Both the position numbers and the translations under genes were made by a program. From the NCBI GenBank assembly GCA_947630215.1, contig CANRGX010000006.1, forward strand, positions 30,407 through 94,406: a stretch of DNA of 64,000 nucleotides, written 5' to 3'. This document shows, piece by piece, positions 1-10,514 of this stretch. The first letter of the stretch is position 1. Every line of letters starts with the position of its first letter. This stretch comes from an uncultured Eisenbergiella sp. Its GTDB lineage: Bacteria > Bacillota > Clostridia > Lachnospirales > Lachnospiraceae. The notes under the pieces were generated by a model that had not been told where the DNA came from, ran no database searches, and worked only from the letters and a program-made list of their open reading frames with translations.

Positions 1-2
1 CC

Positions 3-602
3 TGTGTTTACCGGGATAACTTTTCCGAGTTTCTGCGTCAGCGGATCCAGAAAGCGGACGCTTTGGTCTATGCGTTCACCATCCGGGATCATTCCATGGG
101 CGCTTCTTTTAAACTCTATGACGACAGGCAGTTTTGCAACGGCCACCGCACTGTGACCATGGGAATGCCGGTAGGGTATCTGATCAACGGCGATTACGGG
201 TCCGAGGACAATCTGCGGATGCTGCTGGAAGCCAGGGCCGAAGTGGGGCACAATTATCTGGCCGGCGCAGCCTGGGACACAGACGGAGTGGGCCGTCTGT
301 GTCAGAAGCTGTGCTATGCGCTGGAAAACGGGTACGTTCCGCCTCAGAATTTCTACGGGGTGGGCGGCATGAAAATATTCCGGGATCTGATCTATGTGAT
401 GCGCGGCATGATGCGGGCCGATCACGCATTTTATAAAAAGCAGGGCTTTTACCGTGACATGCCCCACCGGCAGGCAGGGACGATCCTGGGGATGACGCTG
501 GTGGGAGAAATGCTGGCAAATCCGAAGCTGAAGGCCAAAATGGGCACGAAGATGCAGGAGGGAATGCTGGCGCCCTATCGGAAGGTGCTGGCGGAAAAAT
601 AA
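3..602 (+). CDS. NAD(P)H-dependent FMN reductase / flavodoxin-like protein, 5' truncated by window edge
   Basis: Open frame runs from base 3 without a stop (CVYRDNFSEFLRQRIQKADALVYAFTIRDHSMGASFKLYDDR...); resembles flavodoxin-fold iron-sulfur flavoproteins. Confidence 0.5.
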   Translation, partial: CVYRDNFSEFLRQRIQKADALVYAFTIRDHSMGASFKLYDDRQFCNGHRTVTMGMPVGYLINGDYGSEDNLRMLLEARAEVGHNYLAGAAWDTDGVGRLCQKLCYALENGYVPPQNFYGVGGMKIFRDLIYVMRGMMRADHAFYKKQGFYRDMPHRQAGTILGMTLVGEMLANPKLKAKMGTKMQEGMLAPYRKVLAEK

Positions 603-629
603 GCGGGAACCACAGAATGGGAAAAAGCG

Positions 630-659
630 GACGCTGCGTACAGGGCAGCGTCTTTTTTT
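630..659 (+). terminator. Rho-independent terminator
   Basis: GACGCTGC-gtacagg-GCAGCGTC followed by TTTTTTT. Confidence 0.9.
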
Positions 660-711
660 GCCGAATCGGTTCCGCTTCTTCTATGCAATATACATTTTAT
701 AAAGAAATACC

Positions 712-740
712 TTGACAGATGAGGTATATCATGTTATAAA
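712..740 (+). promoter_or_regulatory. SigA-type promoter for padR operon
   Basis: TTGACA (712-717), 17-bp spacer, TATAAA (735-740) with extended -10 TGt; ATACC/GGTAT inverted repeat flanks the -35. Confidence 0.8.
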
Positions 741-771
741 GAATAAAAAGGACAGGAGAGGAGGAAGGAAC

Positions 772-1119
772 TTGTCAATTTCAGCGGATACCCTGCGGGG
801 CTATACGGATACGATTCTGCTGACCCAGCTGATGCAGAAGGACAGCTATGGGTATGAGATCAACAGGAACGTACAGCAGCGCACCGATGGGGCATATGAG
901 TTTAAAGAAGCGACCCTGTATACCGCCTTTAAGAGACTGGAACAGGGGGGCCTGATCACTTCCTACTGGGGGGAGGACGGGCCAGGCGCCAGGAGGCGCT
1001 ATTATACGATCACGGAAGAAGGCAGACGTCAGTGGCAGGAACGCAGCCGCGAGTGGCTGGAAACGAGAGCGCTTTTAAACGCGCTGCTCACAGTGGAGGT
1101 GGAGCATGAATCGGATTGA
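772..1119 (+). CDS. PadR family transcriptional regulator
   Basis: TTG start after GGAGGAAGGAA RBS; LRGYTDTILLTQLMQKDSYGYEINRNVQQRT...LYTAFKRLEQGGLI typical PadR wHTH. Confidence 0.85.
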   Translation: MSISADTLRGYTDTILLTQLMQKDSYGYEINRNVQQRTDGAYEFKEATLYTAFKRLEQGGLITSYWGEDGPGARRRYYTITEEGRRQWQERSREWLETRALLNALLTVEVEHESD

Positions 1120-2386
1120 AATGAAAATTGTCCTTCTGGTGGCGGATCGCCTGTCCGCGGCAGAAGACAGTGAAGAAAAGACAGAGATGATAGAGGAACT
1201 GAGTGAAAACCTGTATCAGCACTATCTGGATCTGACGGCGGCGGGCGTGCCGGAGCAGGAGGCGCTGGGGCAGGCCATGGACGGACTGGGCGATGTGGAA
1301 GAACTTCTGGAATATCTGAAGGAGACGCAGGACGCCGGCCCGGATTCCGGCAGCTTTCAGGAGCAAAAGGACAGACAGAGCGGGAACTTTTCCAATGCGG
1401 CGGGCGAAAAAATTGAGGATATCGTCAAGCGTGCCAACAGTGTGGCCCGGACCGCGGTGGAGAACGCGCTGGATATGGCGCGGGATGTGACCGTTCAGAT
1501 TAAAGAGCGCTGCCCGAATGATCTCGGCATGTTTCTGTCGTTCCCGGAAGGAAAGGGACAGCGTGCGGAAGGGCCTATGGTCTGGCAGGGGGAGATCCGC
1601 TCTCTGGAGTGCCGGCTGACCAACGGCAACATCCGTGTGTGCATGGTGCCCGACGGGGAAGCGCCGGTGGAAATTGACGGAGAGGCGGACGAAATCGAGA
1701 GCGTCCTGAAAGAGGACGGTACCCTTGTGATCCGGCAGGGCAAGACGGCCAGTTCTTCCTTTTTGTTCCATAGAGGAATGCGGCGGTCGGATATCGAATT
1801 GCGGCTGCCGTCCCGGATGTGGGAGAAAATCGGGATCGTCACCACGAATGGGGACATCAGCGTGGAAGAAGGCATTTCCTGCCGCACCATGACGCTGCAG
1901 TCCATGAACGGGGACTGCGAACTGCAGGCCCCCGTCTGCGAACACATGAAGGTGCAGCTTTCCAACGGGGATTTGGGGATCCACGGAATGAAGGGGGATT
2001 TGACCGCGTCAGACACCAACGGCGATATCCGGGTTTCCGGGAATTTTGGCATCTGTACGCTCACTTCCGCCAGCGGCGATGTAAAGCTGGACGGGACAGG
2101 ACGGGAGATCGAATGCAGCAGCAACAGCGGCGATATCCGGATTCGGATGGAAGAACTGCCGGCAAAGCTCAAGGCGGTTTCCCGGGCCGGGGACTGCGAC
2201 GTGCGTGTACCGCGGGAAAAAGGATTCTTCCTGACCTACCGGGTGGGATGCGGGGATTTTCATACCGACTTTCCCCTCCATTACAGGGAGAGTAAGGACA
2301 AAACCCGGGAAGCGGTGTATCAGGACGGCGGCGAATGCCAGATTGTCCTGTCGGCGGTCAGCGGCGATCTGCATCTGCACACGTAA
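1106..2386 (+). CDS. HAAS/DUF1700-like N-terminus plus DUF4097-type beta-strand repeat protein
   Basis: Overlaps PadR gene; repeated TTNGDISVEE / SMNGDCELQA / SNGDLGIHG / TNGDIRVSG / SGDVKLDG ladder. Confidence 0.75.
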   Translation: MNRIEMKIVLLVADRLSAAEDSEEKTEMIEELSENLYQHYLDLTAAGVPEQEALGQAMDGLGDVEELLEYLKETQDAGPDSGSFQEQKDRQSGNFSNAAGEKIEDIVKRANSVARTAVENALDMARDVTVQIKERCPNDLGMFLSFPEGKGQRAEGPMVWQGEIRSLECRLTNGNIRVCMVPDGEAPVEIDGEADEIESVLKEDGTLVIRQGKTASSSFLFHRGMRRSDIELRLPSRMWEKIGIVTTNGDISVEEGISCRTMTLQSMNGDCELQAPVCEHMKVQLSNGDLGIHGMKGDLTASDTNGDIRVSGNFGICTLTSASGDVKLDGTGREIECSSNSGDIRIRMEELPAKLKAVSRAGDCDVRVPREKGFFLTYRVGCGDFHTDFPLHYRESKDKTREAVYQDGGECQIVLSAVSGDLHLHT

Positions 2387-2429
2387 CCCGTCCCGCCGGA
2401 TGCGGTCATAAAAGAGGACGAACAGGCAT

Positions 2430-2476
2430 AGGTTGTACCAGCGAACAAGCCCGCCGGTACAACCTGTGTTTTTTTT
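2430..2476 (+). terminator. Rho-independent terminator
   Basis: AGGTTGTACC ... GGTACAACCT then T8. Confidence 0.85.
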
Positions 2477-2526
2477 GCTTCAAAAAGCGCGCAGCGCCTG
2501 CCGCCGGCGAAAGGGGAGGGGAAAGA

Positions 2527-5208
2527 ATGTTTGAGCAAAAAACGGTTCCGGAAACCTGTCTGCTGCTGCGAACCGACGCACAAAAAGGAATTTCTGTCCG
2601 GGAAGCGCAAAACAGGCTGCGGATAAACGGGCCCAACGCGTTACAGGAGACGGGCCGGCGCAGCGCGTTGGAGGCTTTTCTCAGGCAGCTCAACGATCCG
2701 CTGATCTATGTGCTTTTGGCAGCCGCCCTGATTTCCGTTTTCCTGAAGGAATTCAGCGACGCCGGGATCATTCTGGCAGTGGTGGCGCTGAATGCGTTTG
2801 TGGGAGTGCTGCAGGAGGGAAAGGCGCAGCGGGCGCTGGATTCTCTCCGGAAGCTGACCCGGCCCCGGGCGCTGGTGATACGGGACGGAAAGGAATATGA
2901 GATTGCGGCTTGTGAGCTTGTGGCAGGGGATCTGGTCTGCCTGGAAGCGGGACGACAGGTGCCCGCGGATCTGCGGCTGGTAAAAACAGAGCATTTGCAG
3001 GCGGATGAGTCCGCCCTGACCGGCGAATCGGTTCCGACGGGCAAGGACGCGCAGTTTCTGGCGCAGCAGAAGACGATTCCTCTGGGAGATCGCCGGAACA
3101 TGGCCTATATGTCCACCGTCATTACCGGGGGCAGGGGAACCGGTCTGGTAACCGCTGTCGGAATGGAGACGGAAATCGGCAGGATCGCGGCCATGATGAC
3201 GGAAAACGCAGAAGAACGGACTCCTCTGCAGAAAAGACTGGGAGAACTGGGGAAGGGATTGAGTTTTTTATCCCTAGGCATTTGCGCAGCGCTGTTTCTG
3301 CTGTCGATCTGGCAGCACAGAAACGCGTTTGAGATGCTGCTGACGGCCATTTCTCTGGCGGTGGCGGCGGTTCCGGAGGGACTGCCGGCGGTGGTGACCC
3401 TGTGTCTGGCCCTGAGCGTGACCCGTATGGTGCGGGTCAATACGATTGTCCGGCGGCTGCCGGCGGTGGAAACGCTGGGCGCGGTCAACGTGGTCTGTTC
3501 GGACAAGACGGGCACGCTGACCTGTAACCGGATGACGGTGGTCTCCTGCTTTACGGATTGGAAAATACAGGAGGCCGAAAAGATAGACAGTGTTTCCGCC
3601 AGGGATTTTTTATGGGGAATGACACTGTGCAACGATGCGGTCCTTTCAGAACAGCGGATCGGGGATCCGACGGAGCTGGCCCTTTTGGATTTGGCGGAGA
3701 AACACGGCGTTTTCAAACGGGAGCTGGAGCGAAAGCTGCCCCGGGTAAAGGAACTGCCATTTGATTCGGAACGGAAAATGATGTCCACCTGTCACGCCGC
3801 GCCGGGATGGCGGGCGGTCTACACCAAGGGAGCGCCGGATCGGGTGCTGGAGCGCTGCAGCCGGATCCAGATAGACGGGAAGCCGGTTCCTCTGACGGAA
3901 AATGGCAGAAGGCAGATACAGGCGGCAATATCCGATCTTTCCGCCCGGGCGCTGCGGACGCTGGCGGTGGCCTGGCGTCCTGACGGCGTGCTCAAAGAGC
4001 AGGATCTGATCTTTTTAGGGCTGGTGGGGATGGAGGATCCCATCCGGCCGGAGGCGGCCGACGCGGTACGGATCTTTCGGCAGGCCGGCGTGGAGACGGT
4101 GATGATCACAGGCGATCACAGGCAGACCGCCTACGCCGTGGGCCGCAGGCTCGGTATCGCAAACGATACGGCCCAGTGCCTGACGGGGGAAGAAATGGAG
4201 CGCCTGTCCGAGGAGGAATTTTTGGACCGGCTGGAGCGGGTGCGCATTTTTGCCCGGGTCTCCCCGGCGGACAAGGTGCGGATCGTCAGGGCCTTCCGGA
4301 AAAAGGGCGGCGTTGTGGCGATGACCGGAGACGGCGTCAACGACGCCCCGTCCTTAAAAGCGGCGGACGTGGGAGTGGCCATGGGAAAAAACGGCACGGA
4401 TGTGGCGCGCCAGGCCTCGGATATTATCTTGACTGACGACAATTTTGCCACCATTGAAAAGGCCATCGAGGAGGGCAGAGGGGTCTACGAAAATATCAAA
4501 AAGACCGTGATTTTTCTGCTGTCTTCCAATCTGGGGGAAATCCTGACCATGTTTGCGGCGGTGCTTTTTCAGCTGGCGGCCCCGCTCCGATCCGCCCATA
4601 TCCTCTGGATCAATCTGATCACCGATTCCCTGCCGGCGCTGGCGCTGGGCGTGGACAGAAACGATGGGGAAAGTCTGATGCGCCGCCCGCCCCGGGAGCC
4701 GGAGGAGAGCCTGTTTTCCCAGGGCGGCCTGTCGTGTACGCTGTTGTACGGATTTTTGATCGGCCTGATCAGCCTTGCTGCGTATTTCACGATCCCCTAT
4801 GGGCTTGTGCGGACTGCAGGCGGTGAGGTGTCTTTGGCAAATCTGGCGGCGCTGCTGGGGCAGAAGGAGGTTCTGGTACGGGCGCAGACCTATGCGTTTA
4901 CCGTTCTGGGGATGTCGCAGCTGTTCCACGCGGTGGGCATGCGGGATGTGCACCGATCCATTTTTGGCAGGCGTCTGTTCGACAATAAAATGATGGCGGC
5001 AGCCTGTCTGATGGGGTTTTTATTGCAGTTTGCCGTGACGGAGATTCCGTTTCTGGTGCGTGCGTTTTCCACGGCTCGGCTCATGCCGGGGGAATGGCTG
5101 TATCTGACGGGGCTGGCGGCGTTTCCCCTGCTGGCCCACGAGATACTGGTGCTTTTGGGCGGCAGGACAGCCGGGGACAGACCGGAGAGGATGGAGGACG
5201 GAGAATGA
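2527..5208 (+). CDS. P-type (P2A-like) cation/calcium-transporting ATPase
   Basis: [62 protein letters not shown] motifs; ATG after GGGGAGGGGAAAGA RBS. Confidence 0.9.
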   Translation: MFEQKTVPETCLLLRTDAQKGISVREAQNRLRINGPNALQETGRRSALEAFLRQLNDPLIYVLLAAALISVFLKEFSDAGIILAVVALNAFVGVLQEGKAQRALDSLRKLTRPRALVIRDGKEYEIAACELVAGDLVCLEAGRQVPADLRLVKTEHLQADESALTGESVPTGKDAQFLAQQKTIPLGDRRNMAYMSTVITGGRGTGLVTAVGMETEIGRIAAMMTENAEERTPLQKRLGELGKGLSFLSLGICAALFLLSIWQHRNAFEMLLTAISLAVAAVPEGLPAVVTLCLALSVTRMVRVNTIVRRLPAVETLGAVNVVCSDKTGTLTCNRMTVVSCFTDWKIQEAEKIDSVSARDFLWGMTLCNDAVLSEQRIGDPTELALLDLAEKHGVFKRELERKLPRVKELPFDSERKMMSTCHAAPGWRAVYTKGAPDRVLERCSRIQIDGKPVPLTENGRRQIQAAISDLSARALRTLAVAWRPDGVLKEQDLIFLGLVGMEDPIRPEAADAVRIFRQAGVETVMITGDHRQTAYAVGRRLGIANDTAQCLTGEEMERLSEEEFLDRLERVRIFARVSPADKVRIVRAFRKKGGVVAMTGDGVNDAPSLKAADVGVAMGKNGTDVARQASDIILTDDNFATIEKAIEEGRGVYENIKKTVIFLLSSNLGEILTMFAAVLFQLAAPLRSAHILWINLITDSLPALALGVDRNDGESLMRRPPREPEESLFSQGGLSCTLLYGFLIGLISLAAYFTIPYGLVRTAGGEVSLANLAALLGQKEVLVRAQTYAFTVLGMSQLFHAVGMRDVHRSIFGRRLFDNKMMAAACLMGFLLQFAVTEIPFLVRAFSTARLMPGEWLYLTGLAAFPLLAHEILVLLGGRTAGDRPERMEDGE

Positions 5209-6164
5209 AGGACAGAGAGGAAAGCGTGCTGGGACTGTTTCCCGACGCCATGCGTCCCGGGTGGAAAAATGTGGCCTGTCAGGGAAATACGCTGCGGGAA
5301 ATCCGGCTGCGCGCACAGCGTCCCATACTGGTTTACTTAAAGGACGGAGAGTGGTTTTTGGACAGCCGGGGCAGGCTGACCCGGGAGAGCGGGCAGGGCA
5401 GGGTATCCTCCGTCGAGGAGATCCATTCCATTTTAAAGCATATCTGCAGGGGTTCCTTCTATGCCTATGAGGAGGAAATGGGAAACGGATATGTGAGCGC
5501 GGACGGCGGGATCCGCGTGGGACTGGCAGGGGAGGCGGTCCGCGATCCGGACGGCAGGGTGAAAAATCTCCGGTACATATCGGGGCTCAACATCCGTATG
5601 TCCCATGAGGTGAAGGGAGTAGCGCTGGGACTGCTGCCGTATCTGTACCGGGACGGCCGGTTTTTGAACGCGCTTATCGTTTCGCCGCCGGGATGCGGAA
5701 AAACCACGCTGCTGCGGGATATTATCCGGCTGGCGTCGGACGGCAACGACCTGGCGGGCGGACAGACGGTGGGCGTGGTGGATGAACGGTCGGAGATCGC
5801 GGGCTGTCATCGGGGCGTTCCCCAGAACGATGTGGGGATGCGCACGGATGTGCTGGACAACTGCCCCAAGGTCCAGGGAATGAGAATGCTGCTTCGTTCC
5901 ATGTCCCCGCAAATTATGGCGGTGGACGAACTGGGGACAGGGGAGGATGTGAAGGCGCTGGAACAGGTGGTCAAATGCGGCTGCGCCATACTGGCCACCC
6001 TGCACGCCGGTTCCTATGAGGATGTGTGCCGCAAACCGTTTATGCGGCCTGTTTTGGAGGAGCAGGTGTTTTGCCGGTTCCTGATTCTTGGCCGGAAGGA
6101 CGGCCGGTTTTTTGTGTCACAGATCCGGGACGGGAGGGGCGCCATTTTGGGGGAAAACCTGTGA
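5205..6164 (+). CDS. spoIIIAA: Stage III sporulation protein AA (ATPase)
   Basis: Walker A SPPGCGKTTLLRDIIR, DERSEIAG; first of eight ordered spoIIIA genes; ATGA overlap with ATPase stop. Confidence 0.93.
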   Translation: MKDREESVLGLFPDAMRPGWKNVACQGNTLREIRLRAQRPILVYLKDGEWFLDSRGRLTRESGQGRVSSVEEIHSILKHICRGSFYAYEEEMGNGYVSADGGIRVGLAGEAVRDPDGRVKNLRYISGLNIRMSHEVKGVALGLLPYLYRDGRFLNALIVSPPGCGKTTLLRDIIRLASDGNDLAGGQTVGVVDERSEIAGCHRGVPQNDVGMRTDVLDNCPKVQGMRMLLRSMSPQIMAVDELGTGEDVKALEQVVKCGCAILATLHAGSYEDVCRKPFMRPVLEEQVFCRFLILGRKDGRFFVSQIRDGRGAILGENL

Positions 6165-6691
6165 TCTGGTCTGTGGTGGGCGCGATCCTGACCCTGGCCG
6201 GAAGCGCCGGCGCGGGTGTCTGCATTTGCAGGGAGAGACAACAGCGGATTCGGCAGCTGACCCTTTTTTCCCGCGTCTTTACCCTGATCGCCGGGGAGGT
6301 GGGATACGGACGGATTCCCATGCCGGGCATTTTCCTGGAGGTCTCCGGGAAACTGGAGGCGCAGCCGGACGCCCTAGGAGAGATGCTTTTCCGGGTGGGG
6401 CAGCGCCTGGAGGACGGGAGCGGGCAGGGACTGGATCGGATCTGGAGAGAGGAGCTGGAACCGTTTCTTTCTCAGACCGGTCTGCGGGAACCGGAAAAAG
6501 AGAGGATTCTTTCGTTTCCCCATGCGGTCTGGTATCCGGACGGACAGCGGCAGCAGGAGGCCGTTGTTGCCTTCGCAAAGGAAATGGAGGAGACAGCACA
6601 GACAGCGCGGCTTGCCCTGCGGGAGGAAAACCGCATGACGATGGCGCTGAGCCTTGCAGCGGGCGCATTGGCGGCGATTTTGCTGGTATGA
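6161..6691 (+). CDS. spoIIIAB: Stage III sporulation protein AB
   Basis: GTGA overlap with spoIIIAA; N-terminal TM, size and operon position. Confidence 0.88.
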   Translation: MIWSVVGAILTLAGSAGAGVCICRERQQRIRQLTLFSRVFTLIAGEVGYGRIPMPGIFLEVSGKLEAQPDALGEMLFRVGQRLEDGSGQGLDRIWREELEPFLSQTGLREPEKERILSFPHAVWYPDGQRQQEAVVAFAKEMEETAQTARLALREENRMTMALSLAAGALAAILLV

Positions 6692-6725
6692 GGGGTCAAT
6701 TTGGAGAAAGGTGCATGAACGGGGA

Positions 6726-6920
6726 ATGGAAATCGGTCTGATTTTTAAAATTGCGGCAGTCGGGATTCTGGTGACGATTCTGAGTCAGGTGCTCAAACAC
6801 AGCGGGCGGGAGGAACACGCTTTTTTGCTGTCTTTGGCCGCCCTGATTCTGGTGTTAAGCTGGATTGTGCCCTATATCTATGATCTGTTCACGACGATTC
6901 AAAGTCTGTTTTCCCTGTAG
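6726..6920 (+). CDS. spoIIIAC: Stage III sporulation protein AC
   Basis: 64 aa two-TM protein MEIGLIFKIAAVGILVTILSQVLKHSGREE. Confidence 0.9.
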   Translation: MEIGLIFKIAAVGILVTILSQVLKHSGREEHAFLLSLAALILVLSWIVPYIYDLFTTIQSLFSL

Positions 6921-6946
6921 GAAAGCGGCAAAAAGGGGGCGATGCG

Positions 6947-7333
6947 GTGGAATTTGTCCGGATCGGCGCGATAGCGGTGCTGGGCGTGATGCTTGGGCTG
7001 ATGTTGAAAAGCGGGAAGCAGGAATACGGGCTGTATACCGGCATCGGGATCTGTCTGTTGATTTTTTCCTGTACCGTTTCCTATATGGGACAGATGAAGG
7101 AGCAGCTTTTGGAGCTGTTCTCCTATCTGTCTTCGGGCAGCCGGTATTTTCCGCTGCTTCTGCGGGTGGCCGGCATCGCCTGGCTGAGCGAGTTTGTATC
7201 AGGAATCTGCAAAGACAGCGGGTTTTCGGCCGTGGCCTCCCAGGTGGAGCTTTTGGGGAAAATCCTGATTCTGTTTTCCGGTATACCGGTTTTTGCAGCG
7301 CTGATGGAAACCATTTCCAATTTTGCAGGGTAA
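6947..7333 (+). CDS. spoIIIAD: Stage III sporulation protein AD
   Basis: Small multi-TM protein in operon position, GTG start. Confidence 0.88.
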   Translation: MEFVRIGAIAVLGVMLGLMLKSGKQEYGLYTGIGICLLIFSCTVSYMGQMKEQLLELFSYLSSGSRYFPLLLRVAGIAWLSEFVSGICKDSGFSAVASQVELLGKILILFSGIPVFAALMETISNFAG

Positions 7334-7361
7334 AAAGACGGCCGGCGGTAGGGAGGAGAAC

Positions 7362-8408
7362 ATGGAACAATATCTGGAGCAGCTGGACCTGGCGGAGATG
7401 ATGGAGGAACTGGATCGTTTTTTCCCGGAGCTTTCCCTGGATTTTCCCGCCCTCTTTGAACAGATCCTGCAGGGAGAGGCCAGACGTGCCTTCGGGTCGC
7501 TCTGGCAGGAGGTGACAGGCTGTGTCGCCGGGCAGCTTTCCGGTATGCGGGGCATACTGGTTTCCATTCTGATTCTGGGGCTGCTTTCCGTGCTGGTTTC
7601 CGGGCTTGCGGCAGGGGCGCAGAACCGGCAGATCGGGGATATCGCCCACTATCTCTTTTTTTTGTGTCTTCTGACGATTCTGCTGAAGGTTTTCTATCAG
7701 TGCTATCGGATCGCCTATGGCCTTCTGGATACGCTGACCCAGTTTTCCCGGCTCACCCTGCCGGCGCTGTGCCTTTCCCTGGGCCCGTCGTCGGGGACGC
7801 TGACGGCCGCCGGTTACTATGAGCTGGCGCTTTTTCTCCTCTTTCTGATCGAGTCCTTTTTCCTGCGGCTGTGTCTGCCGTTTCTGACCGCCTATATGCT
7901 GCTTTTGCTGATGAACGGCGTATGGGAGGAGGGCAGGCTGACCTCTCTTATGGAGCTTTTAGAAAAGGGAATTGGCATGGCGGTGAAGGCAGCGCTGACA
8001 GCCGTGACGGGTCTTGGCATCCTGCAGTCCATGGTGGCGCCCGCACTGGACAGTTTGCAGCGTACTGCCCTGCAGAAAACAATTGCCGCCATTCCGGGGC
8101 TGGGCGGGCTGGCGGAGAGCACGACGCAGCTTTTGCTCGGTTCCGCCGTGCTGATCAAAAACAGTCTGGGGCTGCTGCTTTTGCTTCTGCTGGGCGCGCT
8201 GGCGGCGATCCCGCTGCTTCGGCTCTGTCTGTACGGACTGCTGCTCAGAATTGGCGGCGCGCTGATTGGAATTGTGGCGGATAAACGGCTGGCGGCCTGT
8301 GTGAACAAAACGGCGGGCGCGGTTTTTCTGGCGTTCCGGCTGGCCGGATCGGGGGTGGTGTGTTTTTTTATCCTGACCGCAATTATCACGTGTCTGGTGG
8401 GGAGATGA
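7362..8408 (+). CDS. spoIIIAE: Stage III sporulation protein AE
   Basis: Polytopic membrane protein in operon position. Confidence 0.9.
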   Translation: MEQYLEQLDLAEMMEELDRFFPELSLDFPALFEQILQGEARRAFGSLWQEVTGCVAGQLSGMRGILVSILILGLLSVLVSGLAAGAQNRQIGDIAHYLFFLCLLTILLKVFYQCYRIAYGLLDTLTQFSRLTLPALCLSLGPSSGTLTAAGYYELALFLLFLIESFFLRLCLPFLTAYMLLLLMNGVWEEGRLTSLMELLEKGIGMAVKAALTAVTGLGILQSMVAPALDSLQRTALQKTIAAIPGLGGLAESTTQLLLGSAVLIKNSLGLLLLLLLGALAAIPLLRLCLYGLLLRIGGALIGIVADKRLAACVNKTAGAVFLAFRLAGSGVVCFFILTAIITCLVGR

Positions 8409-8411
8409 GAC

Positions 8412-8960
8412 ATGGACAGGATGCAGGGATGGCTGAAGGAAACGGCGGTTTTCATGCTGGTATCGCAGATGGTTTTCCATTTCATGCCCGGGGAAAAATA
8501 CGAGAAGTACGCCAGAATGCTGGCGGCGATCCTGGTTTTGGCGCAGCTGTGCGTTCCCCTGCTTTCCCTGGGAAAGGAGGGCACCGGACAGGAGTTTTTG
8601 CAGCTGACAGAGAGCGGGCAGCAGGAGCAGGAACTATTTTCCCAAAAACTGGAGGAACTGAAAACCGCAGAGGAAAAAGCGGCGCAGAACGACCTGCAGG
8701 AGTCGGTAAAAGAGCGGATTTTTGCGGCGGCCGCTGCGGCCGGTAAGACGGTGAGACGGGTGGAGCTAAAGGACGGCAGGCTCCGGATCGCCGTTTCCCC
8801 TCAAACGGGAACGAAAGGGGAAGGAGGATTGGAGGTGGAAGGGGTACAGCCGGTGGAAACACCGGATCGCGCTGCCGGAGGGCAGGAACCGTTAGCGGAA
8901 ATCTTTGCCAGGGAGCTGGGCATGTCGCCTGAGGAGGTGGAAGTCGTTGAAGTTAGATAA
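8412..8960 (+). CDS. spoIIIAF: Stage III sporulation protein AF
   Basis: N-terminal TMs plus soluble domain; operon position. Confidence 0.87.
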   Translation: MDRMQGWLKETAVFMLVSQMVFHFMPGEKYEKYARMLAAILVLAQLCVPLLSLGKEGTGQEFLQLTESGQQEQELFSQKLEELKTAEEKAAQNDLQESVKERIFAAAAAAGKTVRRVELKDGRLRIAVSPQTGTKGEGGLEVEGVQPVETPDRAAGGQEPLAEIFARELGMSPEEVEVVEVR

Positions 8961-9555
8961 AATCCGTGCGTGGTGCAGGGGGAAAATGAACCGGGACACC
9001 ATGATGATTCTGGCGCTGTCCGGAATCCTGATCATGATTCTGGCCATTCCGGCAGGCGGCAGGGAAGAAAAAAAAGAAGCTGTACAGTCCGGTCTATCGG
9101 ACGGAAAAAAAGATACGCTGATTGCAGAGACAGACACGGAGGAAACGGTTTGGGAAGCGGATCTGGAGCGCCGTCTGGAAGCGTTTTTGTCCCGCATGGA
9201 CGGGGTGGGGCAGGCGGTGGTTTTGCTCACCTTTTCTTCTTCCCAGGAGAGCGTGGTGGAGAAGGATGCTCCCTACAGCCAGTCCCGGACACAGGAACAG
9301 GATGCTTCCGGAACCGCCCGGGAGATCGCTTCCCGACAGCAGGAGGAGGATACGGTCTATACGACAGACGGGGAGGGCAGACAGGTGCCCTATGTGCGAA
9401 AGACGCTGGCGGCCCGTGTGGAGGGCGTGACGGTGCTGGCCCAGGGCGGGGGAGACGCCGCCGTGCAGGCCCAGATAACCGACGTGATGATGGTATTATT
9501 TGGGATAGGGCCACATAAAATAAAAGTAGCAAAGCTGAGCGGCGTCTCGGGGTGA
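8947..9555 (+). CDS. spoIIIAG: Stage III sporulation protein AG
   Basis: TTG start overlapping spoIIIAF; single TM; VRKTLAARVEGVTVLAQGGGDAAVQAQITD. Confidence 0.87.
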   Translation: MKLDKIRAWCRGKMNRDTMMILALSGILIMILAIPAGGREEKKEAVQSGLSDGKKDTLIAETDTEETVWEADLERRLEAFLSRMDGVGQAVVLLTFSSSQESVVEKDAPYSQSRTQEQDASGTAREIASRQQEEDTVYTTDGEGRQVPYVRKTLAARVEGVTVLAQGGGDAAVQAQITDVMMVLFGIGPHKIKVAKLSGVSG

Positions 9556-9603
9556 AGAAGCGTCCGCACAGGGAATTTATCAGGAAAGCAGAGGGAGCGG
9601 AAA

Positions 9604-10356
9604 TTGAAAAATGTGTTTAAACGGAATCAGGTCATGATCACAGCGCTGGCCATCATGATAGCCGTGGCGGGTTATCTGAATTTTGCGGGGACGAAGATCC
9701 AGAGCGAGGATCTGGTGAGCGCGGACGCGCCCGTATCGGAGGATGAGATGACGGCGCTTCTGGATCTGTCGGACGAGGATATTGCCGGGGAGATACCGGG
9801 GCTGGAGGACGACGGGGACGCCCTGCAGGCGGAGAATTTTCTGGACGCAGATATGCAGGTGGCGGATCAGGCCAGCGTGTCCGTTGTTTCCGACTATATC
9901 GACGAGGGAATGGCGGAGGAAGTACAGGAGGAGGCCGGATCCGGCGCAGAGGTACAGGATGGGGAGACGCCGGGAGAGGCGGTCTATACCAGCACGGCGG
10001 CCATGTCCTCTCTGGCCGGGGCGCGGCTTTTGAAGGAACAGACCAGGGCCCGGAATAAGGAGACGCTGTTAGAGATTATCAATAATGCGAATATCAGCGA
10101 GAGCCAGAAGCAGGAAGCGGTGAACAATATGATCGCCATGACGGATATGGCGGAACGGGAAACCGCCGCGGAGGTCATGCTGGAGGCCAAAGGCTATGAG
10201 AACGCCGTAGTGACCATCAGCGGGGAGACCGCCGACGTGGTAGTGGGCGAGACGACGCTGACGGATATCCAGTGCGCGCAGATCGAGGATATCGTATCGC
10301 GCAAGACCCAGATTGCGGCGGAAAATATTGTGATCAATCCGCTGTCCGGGGACTGA
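9604..10356 (+). CDS. spoIIIAH: Stage III sporulation protein AH (SpoIIQ partner)
   Basis: MKNVFKRNQVMITALAIMIAVAGYLNF; C-terminal ring-building-motif-like region. Confidence 0.9.
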   Translation: MKNVFKRNQVMITALAIMIAVAGYLNFAGTKIQSEDLVSADAPVSEDEMTALLDLSDEDIAGEIPGLEDDGDALQAENFLDADMQVADQASVSVVSDYIDEGMAEEVQEEAGSGAEVQDGETPGEAVYTSTAAMSSLAGARLLKEQTRARNKETLLEIINNANISESQKQEAVNNMIAMTDMAERETAAEVMLEAKGYENAVVTISGETADVVVGETTLTDIQCAQIEDIVSRKTQIAAENIVINPLSGD

Positions 10357-10514
10357 TCCGGCACTTTGCGCACAAAATGACGGCGGCGCAGAGAAAAGGC
10401 GTGCCAAAACGGGAGGAATGTGCTACACTGGATACAGTTCACTTTGCGCCGGACGCCGCTATAGGACAGAAGGCGCGCTGATCGAGAGAAAACTCCGCAG
10501 GGAAAGGAGAAGGA

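Noticed and set aside
712-771. N-terminal extension of PadR ORF given in the track
   Set aside because: The listed start codon is the TTG of the -35 TTGACA; the real start is TTG 772 with a good RBS.
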